DNA of 64,000 nt from Homoserinimonas aerilata (GCF_006716125.1 NZ_VFOM01000004.1:62001-126000); one strand, 5' to 3'; counted from the stretch's first letter, positions 28,523 through 37,114 are shown. Program-made: numbers and translations. The notes: generated by a model from the sequence alone, not told the origin.

Positions 28523-29074
28523 CTACGCGTAGACGTGGGGGGCGAGGATGCCGATATCGCGCAGATTGCGGTACTTCTCGGCATAGTCGAGGCCGTAGCC
28601 GACGACGAACTCGTTCGGGATCTCGAACCCCACGTAGCGCACATCGACGTCGACCTTGGCGGCCTCCGGCTTGCGCAGCAGCGCGCAGATCTCGACCGAG
28701 TGGGCGCCGCGGCTCTCCAGGTTGGCGCGCAGCCACGACAGCGTCAGCCCTGAGTCGATGATGTCTTCGACGATGAGAACCTTGCGCCCCGTCAGGTCAC
28801 TGTCGAGGTCCTTCAGGATGCGCACGACACCGGATGATTTGGTGCCAGACCCGTAGGACGACACCGCCATCCAATCCATGTCGATGGGCAGCTTCAGTTC
28901 GCGCGCCAGATCGGCCATGACCATGACGGCACCCTTGAGCACACCCACGAGCAGCACCTTCTCGCCCGCATAGTCGGCCTCGATGCGGCGCGACAGCTCA
29001 GCGATCTTGTCGAGGATCTGCTTCTCGGTGAGCAGCACGCTCGTGAGGTCGCCGGAGATTTCGCTCGATTCCAT
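28523..29074 (-). CDS. hpt: Hypoxanthine phosphoribosyltransferase
   Basis: 183 residues. The PRPP-binding motif is [17 protein letters not shown] (about 98-114); [18 protein letters not shown] and [13 protein letters not shown] complete the type I PRTase fold. It salvages hypoxanthine and guanine to IMP/GMP. It is 8 bp downstream of tilS, as in many Gram-positive bacteria. It converges on the cupin-HTH gene. Confidence 0.95.
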   Translation of the reverse strand: MESSEISGDLTSVLLTEKQILDKIAELSRRIEADYAGEKVLLVGVLKGAVMVMADLARELKLPIDMDWMAVSSYGSGTKSSGVVRILKDLDSDLTGRKVLIVEDIIDSGLTLSWLRANLESRGAHSVEICALLRKPEAAKVDVDVRYVGFEIPNEFVVGYGLDYAEKYRNLRDIGILAPHVYA

Positions 29075-29082
29075 GTGTTTCC

Positions 29083-30225
29083 CTACTCTGCTGCTGGGGC
29101 TGCCGTCGGCGCGTGCGCCGGGACATCCGCCGGCACATCCGCCGCCGAGAAGACGATCAGTCGACCCTGTCGTTCAACCCTAACGCCCGGCAGCTGCAGC
29201 GGGCCCTGCCCATGCCAGTCGGTGACCAGCCTCGCCACCTCGAGGGTGTGCAGTCGGCTCAGCGACAGGCCGAACTCCGAGGAGACGGCGAGACGGATGA
29301 GACGCTGCCGCAGGGCGGGCGGGTTCGCCTCGAGCGCGCCCACCGGCAGCGAGAGCCCCGCCTCTGCGGGCTCGGCGAGCTCCTCGATCTGCTCCTGCGC
29401 GAAATGGTCGAGCGCCTCCGTGTCCTCACGCAGCTGCTCTGCGGTTCGGGCGAGTGCCTCCGCGACGCCGGGGCCGAGCTCCCGTTCGAGCAGCGGAAGC
29501 ACGCCGCGGCGCACGCGCACCCGCGTGAACGACTCGTCATCATTGTGCGGGTCGCGCCAGGCGGTGAGGTCGGCATCGACGCAGGCCTGCACGGTGGTCT
29601 CGCGCCGGATGCCCAGAAGCGGTCGCAAGAACACGATCGCGCCGTGAGTTGCCTCCAAGTGCGCTTCGTTGGCTGCAGGAGCAGCACTTTGAGGCAACTC
29701 ACGCACCGTCACCGGAGCCATGCCGGCGAGGCTCGTGGGGCCGCTGCCGCGGGCGAGACCCAGCAGCACCGTCTCGGCCTGGTCGTCGAGCGTGTGACCG
29801 AGCAGGATCGCCGCGGCCCCCGCATCCGTCGCCGCCGCTCCGAGAGCGCGGTAGCGGGCATCGCGAGCCGCCGCCTCGGGGCCGCCGGTGTCGCCGACCG
29901 TGACGCGCGTCACAATGACGGGGTGCAGGCCGAGCTCGCGCGCCTGTCGTGCGGCCTCAGCCGCGACATCCGCAGACGCCTCCTGCAACGCATGATCGAC
30001 GATGACGACGCCCGCCCGGATGCCCGCCCGCGGCGCCTCGAACGCGGTCGCCGCAGCGAGCGCAAGCGAATCGGGGCCGCCACTCAGCGCGACAAGAACG
30101 AGCGGGCCGGATGCTTCGGCCCCGTCGCGAGCGGCCGCATCCGGGAACGCACCCGCCAGACCTTCGCGCACCGCACGGCGCACATCCGCAATGGCAGGAG
30201 AGAGTCGGGGGCGTCGAGGCTGCAT
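29083..30225 (-). CDS. tilS: tRNA(Ile)-lysidine synthase
   Basis: 380 residues. The ATP-pyrophosphatase P-loop [12 protein letters not shown] lies near residue 50, followed by [30 protein letters not shown] and, further on, [13 protein letters not shown] and the HN-DES substrate stretch [15 protein letters not shown]. It modifies C34 of the AUA-reading tRNA-Ile to lysidine. Residues about 175-196 ([20 protein letters not shown]) are an insertion relative to the usual short loop before RPLL, and they are encoded by a 20-bp palindrome (29643-29703). The tail is Ala/Pro-rich. It is divergent from ppa, with 44 bp between starts. Confidence 0.95.
   Translation of the reverse strand: MQPRRPRLSPAIADVRRAVREGLAGAFPDAAARDGAEASGPLVLVALSGGPDSLALAAATAFEAPRAGIRAGVVIVDHALQEASADVAAEAARQARELGLHPVIVTRVTVGDTGGPEAAARDARYRALGAAATDAGAAAILLGHTLDDQAETVLLGLARGSGPTSLAGMAPVTVRELPQSAAPAANEAHLEATHGAIVFLRPLLGIRRETTVQACVDADLTAWRDPHNDDESFTRVRVRRGVLPLLERELGPGVAEALARTAEQLREDTEALDHFAQEQIEELAEPAEAGLSLPVGALEANPPALRQRLIRLAVSSEFGLSLSRLHTLEVARLVTDWHGQGPLQLPGVRVERQGRLIVFSAADVPADVPAHAPTAAPAAE
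29643..29703. repeat. Palindromic element inside tilS
   Basis: Arms 29643-29662 and 29684-29703 are reverse complements with one mismatch (core GTGAGTTGCCTC/GAGGCAACTCAC), around a 21-nt loop. They share GAGTTGCC/GGCAACTC with the intergenic element at 2842-2897. The reading frame of tilS remains open across it. Confidence 0.8.
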
Positions 30226-30269
30226 CCAGTAACGTTATTGCAGCCGACGACAACCAAGGAGCACCCAGC

Positions 30270-30761
30270 ATGGCCGCGTACGACGCCGTAATCGAAATCC
30301 CCAAGGGCAGCCGCAACAAGTACGAGATCGACCACGAGACAGGCCGCGTCTACCTCGACCGCGTGCTCTTCACCGGTTTCGTCTACCCGACCGACTACGG
30401 CTTCTTCGAGAACACGCTCGGCCTCGACGGCGACCCCGTCGACGTGCTCGTGCTGCTCGACTACCCGCTGTTCCCGGGCGTCGGCCTGTCGGTTCGCCCC
30501 GTCGGCGTCTTCAACATGACGGATGACGGCGGCAGCGACGCGAAGGTCATCGCCGTGCAGGCGAAGGACCCGCGCTGGGCGCACATCCAAGACATCGACG
30601 ACGTCCCCGAGTACACGCGCAAAGAGATCGAGCACTTCTTCGAGCACTACAAGGACCTCGAGCCCGGCAAGTGGGTCAAGACCGAAGGCTGGGGCAACGC
30701 CGCAGAGGCCGAGCAGATCATCATCGACGGCATCGCGAAGCTCAAGGCCGAAGGCCACTAG
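30270..30761 (+). CDS. ppa: Inorganic pyrophosphatase, family I
   Basis: 163 residues. The family I signature is present as [10 protein letters not shown], preceded by [13 protein letters not shown] and [12 protein letters not shown]. It hydrolyses pyrophosphate to two phosphates in the cytoplasm. The ATG at 30270 follows AAGGAG (30256-30261) 8 bases upstream; the open frame before it is the start region of tilS read backwards. It sits near tilS and hpt, as in mycobacteria (Rv3628 near Rv3625c/Rv3624c). Confidence 0.97.
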   Translation: MAAYDAVIEIPKGSRNKYEIDHETGRVYLDRVLFTGFVYPTDYGFFENTLGLDGDPVDVLVLLDYPLFPGVGLSVRPVGVFNMTDDGGSDAKVIAVQAKDPRWAHIQDIDDVPEYTRKEIEHFFEHYKDLEPGKWVKTEGWGNAAEAEQIIIDGIAKLKAEGH

Positions 30762-30774
30762 GGGTGGCTCGCGG

Positions 30775-31191
30775 GTGAGCGGCGCAGATCTCGACGAGCT
30801 GCGGCGGTTGCGCCGCGCGCGCGACCAGATGGACCGCGACTACGCGCATCCGCTCGACGTGCCCGCCCTGGCGCGCACCGCCCTCATGTCGACCGCGCAC
30901 TTCAGCCGCCGATTCCGCGAGGCCTACGGTGAGACGCCGTACTCGCACCTGATGACCCGACGCATCGAGCGGGCGCAGGCGCTTCTGCGGCGCGGCGAAC
31001 TGAGCATCACCGAGGTCTGCTTCGCCGTCGGCTGTACAAGTCTCGGCTCCTTCAGCTCGCGCTTCACCGAGATCGTCGGCTGCACGCCGAGCGCCTATCG
31101 CGCCCGCGACCACGACGACAGCCAGACGGTTCCGGGATGCATGGCGATGATGCTGGGGCGAGTGCGCCGCGAGCGAGCACAGCCGAGCTGA
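30775..31191 (+). CDS. AraC-family HTH protein, DNA-binding domain only
   Basis: 138 residues. A double-HTH AraC/XylS domain starts almost at the N-terminus (LDVPALARTALMSTAHFSRR ... ELSITEVCFAVGCTSLGSFSSRF, given in parts: ELSITEVCFAVGC and TSLGSFSSRF). No effector domain is visible; the C-terminal 30 residues (DDSQTVPGCMAMML) are of the kind seen in regulators next to VOC proteins. GTG at 30775 starts 11 bp after the ppa stop. The next gene, a VOC protein, is a plausible target. Confidence 0.88.
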   Translation: MSGADLDELRRLRRARDQMDRDYAHPLDVPALARTALMSTAHFSRRFREAYGETPYSHLMTRRIERAQALLRRGELSITEVCFAVGCTSLGSFSSRFTEIVGCTPSAYRARDHDDSQTVPGCMAMMLGRVRRERAQPS

Positions 31192-31252
31192 ACCATCCGA
31201 TCGAGCAGGATCGGAGAAGCGACTGTCGCGGGTGCGTCCTAGCATCGTGCAC

Positions 31253-31657
31253 ATGACAATCTCACTCAGCGCCGTGCACGTCTTCACCGACGACCCCGAC
31301 GCCTCCCTCGCCTTCTACCGCGACGCCCTCGGTCTCGAGCTGCGCAACGAGGTCGCCAACGACGGATTCCGCTGGCTCACCCTGTCGACGGCCGAGCAGC
31401 CGGAGGTCGAGATCGTGCTCTCGCAGCCGCACGCCGGTCGCTCCCAAGAAGACGGCGACGCCCTCGCGGCGATGCTTGCGAAGGGCGAGCTTCCGGGCCT
31501 GCTGTTCCGCGCATCCGACCTCGACGCCGCCTTCGAGAAGGTCCAGGCCTCCGGCAACGCCGAGATCCTGCAGGAGCCGACAGACCAGTTCTGGGGCGTC
31601 CGCGATGCCGCGTTCCGCGACCCGGCCGGCAACATGGTGCGCATCAGCCAGGCCTGA
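31253..31657 (+). CDS. VOC/glyoxalase-fold protein
   Basis: 134 residues: two beta-alpha-beta-beta-beta modules (AVHVFTDDPDASLAFYRDAL, GLELRNEV and DAAFRDPAGNMVRISQ). Metal ligands typical of the fold are present as His near the N-terminus and Glu/Asn near the end, but the activity (lyase, dioxygenase or resistance protein) cannot be deduced. It is paired with the AraC-type gene upstream; this regulator-VOC pair is common in actinobacteria. It converges on an M23 peptidase gene; a short CATCCGG/CCGGATG hairpin lies at 31683-31702. Confidence 0.85.
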   Translation: MTISLSAVHVFTDDPDASLAFYRDALGLELRNEVANDGFRWLTLSTAEQPEVEIVLSQPHAGRSQEDGDALAAMLAKGELPGLLFRASDLDAAFEKVQASGNAEILQEPTDQFWGVRDAAFRDPAGNMVRISQA

Positions 31658-31728
31658 GTTTGCAGGCTGATGCCGTGGCAGTCATCCGGATACGCCCGGA
31701 TGCGCCGCCTGCTGAATGCCGCTGCCCG

Positions 31729-33021
31729 CTAGATGCCGACGCCGCGGGCGCGGAGGAACGGCACCGGGTCGACCGTGGAGCCGCCGACGCGCACCTCGAA
31801 GTGCAGGTGGCATCCGGTCGAGACGCCCGTCGAGCCGACCTTCGCGATCTGCTGGCCCGCGCCCACCTGCTGGCCGACGTGCACAAGCACTCCGCCGTCG
31901 ACGATGTGCGCGTAGGAGGTCTGGGTGCCGTCGCCGTGGCGCACCGAGATGTAGTTGCCGTAGCCGCCCGTCTTGGCGGCGAAGATCACGGTGCCCGAGT
32001 TGGCCGCGAAGATCGGCGCATAGCATCCGGGAGCCAGATCGACACCGGCGTGCAGAGTGCTCGCGCCGCTCGTCGGCGGAACCCGCCAGCCATAGCTGCT
32101 CGAGATGTACCCGCCCGAGGGCCGCACCCACCCTGAGGGGGCCGCCACACCTCCACCACCGCCACCACCATTGCCTGCTGCAGCCGCTGCTTCCGCAGCA
32201 GCCTTGGCGGCTGCTGCCGCCGCGGCGGCCGCCGCAGCCGCCTCAGCAGCCTTGCGGATCTCCTCACCCTTGGTGAACTCCGCCTCCGTGGCGATGCGGT
32301 TCTCGACGAGGCTCGCCAGCTGCGCCTGCAGCCTCGCCTGATTCGCAGCCTGCTCCTGCTCGGCCGCGGCAGCAGCATCCGCCGCCGCCTGCGCCTCGAT
32401 CATGGCTTTCTCGGCCGCCGCCGCGAGCTCCTCGAGCGCCACCTTCTGCGCATCCGCCAGATCGGTCAACGACTGGGCCGCGTTCTGATCCTGCTTGGCC
32501 TTCGCGATGATGCCGGTCGAATGCTGACTGACCTTGGATGCGATGCCCAGTTGCGAGAGGAGCTGATCGCTCGACGAGTCAAAGAAGATGGTGGCGGTGA
32601 GGTCGCCCCCGCTGACACGCTGCGTGCGCGCCGCGATCTGGCCTGCCTGCCGCATGGACTCAACGGCGACGGCCTGCGCCTCATCGGCCTGCTGCTGCAG
32701 CTGCTGCTGCTTGTACGACGCCTCGTCGAAGGCCTGCTGGGCGGCGAGGAACTCGTCACCCTTCTCGATCGCCTTCGCGTTCGCCTCAACGACCGCAGCC
32801 TGAAGCTGAGTCAAGAGCGCCTCGATGCGTGTGACCTCGCGGGCCTTGTTGCTCTCGCTCGAGCGGGCGTTCTGCACGTCCTGCCAGCTCGGGTAGTCGG
32901 CGGCACTCGCCGAAGCACCGGCCTGGGTCACGACAAGCCCGACCGCCAGAAGTGCGGCCGCCGCAAGCATGGCGACGGCGCGGCGCGGCGCGGCGAGCGA
33001 GCGCATGGTGGCCTGCGTCAT
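31729..33021 (-). CDS. Secreted M23 peptidase with coiled-coil (EnvC/NlpD-like)
   Basis: 430 residues. A signal peptide (about 1-38, ending near ASASA) is followed by a long alpha-helical coiled coil (about 45-275, very Ala/Gln/Glu-rich, with a polyalanine and polyglycine stretch at about 250-290) and a C-terminal LytM/M23 domain: HAGVDLAPGC, YGNYISVRHGDG, YAHIVDGG and GCHLHFEVR. The zinc ligands HxxxD and HxH are all present, so it should be an active glycyl or DD-endopeptidase acting on peptidoglycan. It is paralogous to the gene at 33273. The ATG at 33021 follows GGGGA; an ATG at 33006 is also possible. Confidence 0.9.
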   Translation of the reverse strand: MTQATMRSLAAPRRAVAMLAAAALLAVGLVVTQAGASASAADYPSWQDVQNARSSESNKAREVTRIEALLTQLQAAVVEANAKAIEKGDEFLAAQQAFDEASYKQQQLQQQADEAQAVAVESMRQAGQIAARTQRVSGGDLTATIFFDSSSDQLLSQLGIASKVSQHSTGIIAKAKQDQNAAQSLTDLADAQKVALEELAAAAEKAMIEAQAAADAAAAAEQEQAANQARLQAQLASLVENRIATEAEFTKGEEIRKAAEAAAAAAAAAAAAKAAAEAAAAAGNGGGGGGGVAAPSGWVRPSGGYISSSYGWRVPPTSGASTLHAGVDLAPGCYAPIFAANSGTVIFAAKTGGYGNYISVRHGDGTQTSYAHIVDGGVLVHVGQQVGAGQQIAKVGSTGVSTGCHLHFEVRVGGSTVDPVPFLRARGVGI

Positions 33022-33074
33022 AGATCCCCGAATCTGAGTCTGATCACTCCAGTGCGACCCAGTTCTTCACTCAA

Positions 33075-33088
33075 GTAACACTGTTAAC
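33075..33088. promoter_or_regulatory. GTAACACTGTTAAC motif upstream of the M23 gene
   Basis: The element GTAACACTGTTAAC lies 54 bp before the M23 ATG at 33021. It resembles the GTAAC-type half-sites bound by MtrA in actinobacteria, a regulator of cell-wall hydrolases, but the match is loose and spacing differs. Suggestion only. Confidence 0.3.
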
Positions 33089-33202
33089 ATCCGTCACACT
33101 AGCAATCAATGGGCGCTCTGGGTAGTCCTCGCGAGGATTGCGGATGCCATTCCCCACTCTCGGACGCGGCGGCGCCCGCGTCAGATCCGCCCGCGAGAGC
33201 GA

Positions 33203-33261
33203 CTCGGGCACGGCAAACGGATGCTCGGGGCACGCAAGAGCGGCCGAAAGGCGTACCCGAG
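33203..33261. repeat. Repeat family B, copy 2 (59 bp)
   Basis: CTCGGGCACGGCAAACGGAT starts the element and GGCGTACCCGAG ends it; the CTCGGG/CCCGAG ends are inverted repeats. It lies between the two M23 peptidase genes. Confidence 0.88.
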
Positions 33262-33272
33262 ACCCCAGAACG

Positions 33273-34520
33273 CTAGATGCTGACGCCCTGGCCGCGCAGG
33301 AACCCGACAGGGTCGATCGGGCTGCCACCCTGGCGCACCTCGAAGTGCAGATGGCAGCCGGTGGAGGTTCCGGTGGTGCCGACGCGGGCGATGTTCTGGC
33401 CGGGGCCGACACCCTGGCCGACATGCACGAGAATGCCGCCGTCGACGATGTGCCCGTACGCGGTGGAGGTTCCATCGCCGTTGTTGACGAGGATGTAGTT
33501 GCCGTAGCCGCCGTTGCGGCCGGCGTAGACGACGGTGCCGCCGTGTGCCGCGAAGATGGGCGCGCCGCATCCGGGGGCCAGATCGACGCCCGCGTGCAGC
33601 GTGCTCGCGCCGCGCTTCGGCGGGACGCGCCAGCCGAATCCGCTCGAGATGTGCCCGCCGGAGGGCCGCGCCCACCCGGTGGCGCTGATCTCACCCGCAC
33701 CCAGGTTCGCCCCGGCGCCCCACATCGCGCGGATGCCCTCGACGTACTCGTCCTCCGCGGCGATGCGGTTCTCGACGAGGCTCGCCAGCTGCGCCTTCAG
33801 CCTGGCCTGGTTCGCCGCCTGCTCCTCGAGAGCCGCCGTGGCAGCATCCGCCGCCGCCTGCGCCTCGATCATGGCCTGCTGCGCCGCAAGCGCGAGCTCC
33901 TCGAGAGCCGCCTTCGCCAGATTGGCCTGGTCGGTGAGGGACTGCGCGTTGTTCTGGTCCTGCTTGGCCTTCGTGAAGATTCCGGATGACTGCTGGCTGA
34001 CCTTCGAGGCCATGCCCAGCTGGGTGAGCAAATCACCCGCGGAGGAGTCGCTGAAGAACAGCGTCGCAGTGAGGTCGGAACCGCCCGCCCGCTGCGTGCG
34101 GGCGGCGATCTGGCCGGCCTGCCTCATGGACTCATCGGCGGCGATGCTCGCCTCGTCGGCCTGCTCCTGCAGCTTCTGCGCCTTGAGGGCGGCCTCGTCG
34201 TACACCTGCTGGGCGGCGAAGTAGAGCTCACCCTTCTGCTCGGACACCGCCTGGGTGGCCTTCACGTTGGCCTCGAGCTGCACCAGCAGCGCCTCGAGCC
34301 GGGTGATCTCCGCCTCCTTGGCGGACTCGCTGGCGCGCGCGTTGAGCACATCGCCCCAGCTCGGGTAGTCGGCCGCGACCGCCGCCGGCGCACCGGGCTG
34401 GCCGACGACAGCGCCCGTCACGAGCACGGCCACCGCGGAGGCGAGCGCGACCCAGCGACGCAGCCGCGTGCTGCGGACCATCGGAGGAATGCCCGCAGCC
34501 TTCGCCGAGCCGTGCGTCAT
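33273..34520 (-). CDS. Secreted M23 peptidase with coiled-coil, second copy
   Basis: 415 residues from the ATG at 34520, preceded by GGGGAACAG; the frame extends to 34721 but without a signal peptide at that end. It is laid out like the neighbour at 31729: signal peptide (RRWVALASAVAVLVTGAVVG), coiled coil (about 70-270) and a C-terminal LytM domain with HAGVDLAPGC, YGHIVDGG and GCHLHFEVRQ, so all zinc ligands are present. The poly-Ala/Gly linker of the first copy is replaced by a shorter segment. Probably a tandem duplication; the two may act at different sites or times in the wall. Confidence 0.9.
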   Translation of the reverse strand: MTHGSAKAAGIPPMVRSTRLRRWVALASAVAVLVTGAVVGQPGAPAAVAADYPSWGDVLNARASESAKEAEITRLEALLVQLEANVKATQAVSEQKGELYFAAQQVYDEAALKAQKLQEQADEASIAADESMRQAGQIAARTQRAGGSDLTATLFFSDSSAGDLLTQLGMASKVSQQSSGIFTKAKQDQNNAQSLTDQANLAKAALEELALAAQQAMIEAQAAADAATAALEEQAANQARLKAQLASLVENRIAAEDEYVEGIRAMWGAGANLGAGEISATGWARPSGGHISSGFGWRVPPKRGASTLHAGVDLAPGCGAPIFAAHGGTVVYAGRNGGYGNYILVNNGDGTSTAYGHIVDGGILVHVGQGVGPGQNIARVGTTGTSTGCHLHFEVRQGGSPIDPVGFLRGQGVSI

Positions 34521-34701
34521 CTGTTCCCCGAATCCGGCGACACCCTTGGTGCCGCCCGCGCCTTGTAGCAGCCACATCAGAAGCGCCCAGACGGCATCAC
34601 AGCGGATGCCGTCGGCACTCCTTGAAACGACGTTAGACCCGGGCGGCGGCGCATGGCAGCTCCCTCCCGGCGCGCCCCCGAAAATGAGCCGGATGCTCGG
34701 T

Positions 34702-34730
34702 TTGGTAAATCGCCCACGCATCCGTATGCT
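34702..34730 (+). promoter_or_regulatory. Promoter for the tRNA cluster
   Basis: TTGGTA (34702-34707), 17 bp spacer and TATGCT (34725-34730) precede tRNA-Glu by 36 bp, with a predicted start near 34737. Confidence 0.55.
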
Positions 34731-34766
34731 TATCTGTCGGTAGCTAAGAAGGTTGTTTTACTTCGA

Positions 34767-34839
34767 GGCCCCATCGTTTAGTGGCCTAGGACACCGCCCT
34801 TTCACGGCGGCAGCACGGGTTCGAATCCCGTTGGGGTCA
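34767..34839 (+). tRNA. tRNA-Glu (TTC)
   Basis: 73 nt cloverleaf. Acceptor GGCCCCA pairs with TGGGGTC; the anticodon stem CCGCC/GGCGG encloses CTTTCAC, with TTC at 34801-34803; the T arm is CGGGTTCGAATCCCG. CCA is not encoded. Confidence 0.95.
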
Positions 34840-34863
34840 CAAAACAAACAAGTTTAATAGCTA

Positions 34864-34937
34864 GGCCCTGTAGCGCAGTTGGTTAGCGCGCCGCCCTGTC
34901 ACGGCGGAGGTCGCCGGTTCAAGTCCGGTCAGGGTCG
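34864..34937 (+). tRNA. tRNA-Asp (GTC)
   Basis: 74 nt cloverleaf. Acceptor GGCCCTG pairs with CAGGGTC; the anticodon loop CTGTCAC reads GTC; the D arm AGCGCAGTTGGTTAGCGC and T arm CCGGTTCAAGTCCGG are canonical. The discriminator is G. Confidence 0.95.
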
Positions 34938-34938
34938 C

Positions 34939-34973
34939 AAGGCACGGTCTACTCTCGCCAGTGGCCGTGCCTT
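34939..34973 (+). terminator. Hairpin after tRNA-Asp
   Basis: AAGGCACGG (34939-34947) and CCGTGCCTT (34965-34973) form a perfect 9-bp stem, followed by ATTTACT. It probably separates the Glu/Asp transcript from tRNA-Phe. Confidence 0.6.
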
Positions 34974-35010
34974 ATTTACTCGGTGCCGGCACTGTCGAAG
35001 ACCCGCGTAA

Positions 35011-35083
35011 GGCTCTGTAGCTCAGTTGGTAGAGCGTTCGACTGAAAATCGAAAGGTCACCGGATCGACGCCGGTCGGAGCCA
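35011..35083 (+). tRNA. tRNA-Phe (GAA)
   Basis: 73 nt cloverleaf. Acceptor GGCTCTG pairs with CGGAGCC (one G-T pair); the anticodon loop CTGAAAA gives GAA; the T loop reads GGATCGACG instead of the usual GGTTCGANTCC, a deviation from the TTC consensus. Confidence 0.93.
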
Positions 35084-35087
35084 CTGG

Positions 35088-35122
35088 AACCCTCACCTAG
35101 CTTCTACATGGTGGGGGTTTCT
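35088..35122 (+). terminator. Rho-independent terminator after tRNA-Phe
   Basis: AACCCTCACC (35088-35097) pairs with GGTGGGGGTT (35110-35119) with one G-T pair, followed by TTTCTTG (from 35118). The 12-nt loop and T-rich tail are typical. Confidence 0.6.
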
Positions 35123-35206
35123 TGCATTCGCCGTCGCGGGGTCGCGAGACTGCACGAAACGTACGTTTCAGCGCCGAAAACGAGCGATTTGCGTACTCTC
35201 GGGGGC

Positions 35207-35629
35207 TCAGCGCGCCGCCAGATGCAGCGGGAAGACGTGCTCGCTCGTGAGCGGCGCGATGGGCACGTCGAAACTCTGCGCGGCCGGGTCGAACCACCTC
35301 GCCTCGGCGATCTCCGCGGCGACCGTGACCGACGCATCCGTCACCAGGGTGAACACCTCGCAGTCGACCGACCAGCCCGGCTCGTTCGCCGCCGGAGCCT
35401 CGAACCTGCCCAGGTAGCCGAAGTCGGCCGGGTCGAGCGTCAACGTCAGCTCCTCGGCCAGCTCGCGCACGATGCACTGCAGCGCCGACTCGCCCGGCTC
35501 GATCTTTCCGCCCGGCTGCATGAACGCATCCGTGCCCCTCTTGCGCACCAGCAGCGCACGGCCCGCACTGTCGAGCACAAGGGCCGCGGCAAGCGTGAAT
35601 ACCCTCGGATGCACGACAGTCTCGGTCAC
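35207..35629 (-). CDS. NUDIX hydrolase
   Basis: 140 residues. The complete Nudix box is GKIEPGESALQCIVRELAEE followed by L (about 41-61), with the metal-binding REXXEE intact. FTLAAALVLDSAGRALLVRK precedes it. The ending (EARWFDP) is that of ADP-ribose/nucleoside-triphosphate type enzymes; the substrate cannot be assigned. It lies 9 bp downstream of the serine hydrolase gene and may be cotranscribed with it. Confidence 0.88.
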   Translation of the reverse strand: MTETVVHPRVFTLAAALVLDSAGRALLVRKRGTDAFMQPGGKIEPGESALQCIVRELAEELTLTLDPADFGYLGRFEAPAANEPGWSVDCEVFTLVTDASVTVAAEIAEARWFDPAAQSFDVPIAPLTSEHVFPLHLAAR

Positions 35630-35638
35630 GCGACAACG

Positions 35639-37090
35639 CTACCCGAGGGCGGGCGCCGCAGCGGGGGCGAGGGCCTCCACGCGCAGGCTCTGCACGCGCG
35701 GTGGCAGCTCAGGGGTCAGCTGGATGTGCACGCGCAGTCGGCCGACGGTGCCGGGTACGAACCAGCTCAGCTGCGAGGGCGCCGCGGATGAGGCATCCGT
35801 CGTCTCGCCATCGACCAGACCGCCGACCTTGTCGATCGCCGCCGCAAGGGCCGCGCGACGCTGCGCGAACGGCATGTCGAGCCCCACATTCGGCGTGAAC
35901 AGCCGCTGCGCATCAGCGTCGTTCCAGGAGCGCAGCAACGCCGTCACGGCCCGCTGCGCGTCGCGCACCTCAGGCCACACGGCGAGCTCCTTCGGCTCCG
36001 GAAGCGAGCCCAGCAGCCCATCGAACGCGGCCGTCGTCGTCACCGGCACACGCGAGAACGTCGCATTCTCAAACGCGACAACGCCCACACCGCGCGCCGC
36101 CGACCAGCGCATGTGCGCCGAGAATCCGGGGTAGCCGCCCGAATGGGAGACCACCGGGCCGAACTTTGCGTAGTGATCCACGAACAGGCCGAAACCGTAA
36201 CCGGCAGGATGCCCGACGTTGTGCGGCATGTCCGGCGGGATCAGGCGATGCGGCTGCTGCAACTCGCGACGCGACGCCCGGCTGAGCGGCGAACCCGGCT
36301 CGTCGGCACCATCCGCGTCGAAAGCGGATGCGAGCCAGCCGGCCCAGCGCGCCAGATCCGTGACCGTACTGAACAGGCCGCCGATCGGCGAGAACACGCC
36401 CGGGCCCGTCATGGGCAGATACTCCCAGCGCCCATCGATCACGCGCGCGCCCGCCGCCACCCGGTGCTCCTCGAAATGCTCACGCTCGAACGCGGTGCCC
36501 GTCAGCCCCAGCGGGCCGAGAAAACGCTCGCGCACCACCTCGCGGAAGCCGCGGCCCGTCACCGCCTCCACCACCTGCCCGACCAGCGCGTAGCCGAGAT
36601 TCGAATACGCGAAACGGGTGCCAGGCACGCTGTCGAAACTCACGCCCGCGCGCAGCAGCGCCGCGAACTCCTCGCCCGACATCGCCTCCTGCCGGTCCGC
36701 CCACGGGTCATCCGTGGGGAACCCCGCCGACATGGTCAACAGCATCCGCACCGTCGGAACAGGCGAATCTGCCGACGGCAGCGTCACCCCTGCGAGCTCC
36801 GGAACGAAACGCGTCACCGGGTCATCGAGACCCAACAGGCCCTCATCGCGCAGGGCCAGCACCGTCGCCGCCGCGAAACTCTTCGTACAGGAGGCGATGC
36901 GGTACGCCGTGTCGGCATCCGGAATCGCGCCACCCTCCAGCCGGCCCGCCGCACCCGTGTGCACGAGACCCGAGCGGTCGAACACGCCCCACACGGCGCT
37001 CGGCGCGGCACCCCCGGCCTGCTGATCGCGGAAGACCCCATCAACGGTCTCGAGTGCTTCTGCGCTGACTGTCTCGCTCGGGATGCCCAT
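35639..37090 (-). CDS. Serine hydrolase, class C beta-lactamase/DD-peptidase family
   Basis: 483 residues. The SxxK motif is SCTK (RIASCTKSFAAATVL, about residue 58), the YxN motif YSNLGYALVG (about 153) and the third box HSGGY (about 314). The C-terminal 120 residues form a separate DUF3887-like tail domain (PEVRDAQRAVTALLRSWN ...), which is followed by acidic beta-rich sequence. No signal peptide is visible, so it is probably cytoplasmic or an esterase/peptidase rather than a secreted beta-lactamase. The ATG at 37090 is preceded by repeat family A. Confidence 0.87.
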   Translation of the reverse strand: MGIPSETVSAEALETVDGVFRDQQAGGAAPSAVWGVFDRSGLVHTGAAGRLEGGAIPDADTAYRIASCTKSFAAATVLALRDEGLLGLDDPVTRFVPELAGVTLPSADSPVPTVRMLLTMSAGFPTDDPWADRQEAMSGEEFAALLRAGVSFDSVPGTRFAYSNLGYALVGQVVEAVTGRGFREVVRERFLGPLGLTGTAFEREHFEEHRVAAGARVIDGRWEYLPMTGPGVFSPIGGLFSTVTDLARWAGWLASAFDADGADEPGSPLSRASRRELQQPHRLIPPDMPHNVGHPAGYGFGLFVDHYAKFGPVVSHSGGYPGFSAHMRWSAARGVGVVAFENATFSRVPVTTTAAFDGLLGSLPEPKELAVWPEVRDAQRAVTALLRSWNDADAQRLFTPNVGLDMPFAQRRAALAAAIDKVGGLVDGETTDASSAAPSQLSWFVPGTVGRLRVHIQLTPELPPRVQSLRVEALAPAAAPALG

Positions 37091-37114
37091 GCATCCATTG
37101 TGGCGCGGTCAGCG

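Noticed and set aside
30764..30774. GTG at 30764 as an earlier start for the AraC gene
   Set aside because: It runs into a stop after four codons; GTG at 30775 is in frame with the HTH domain.
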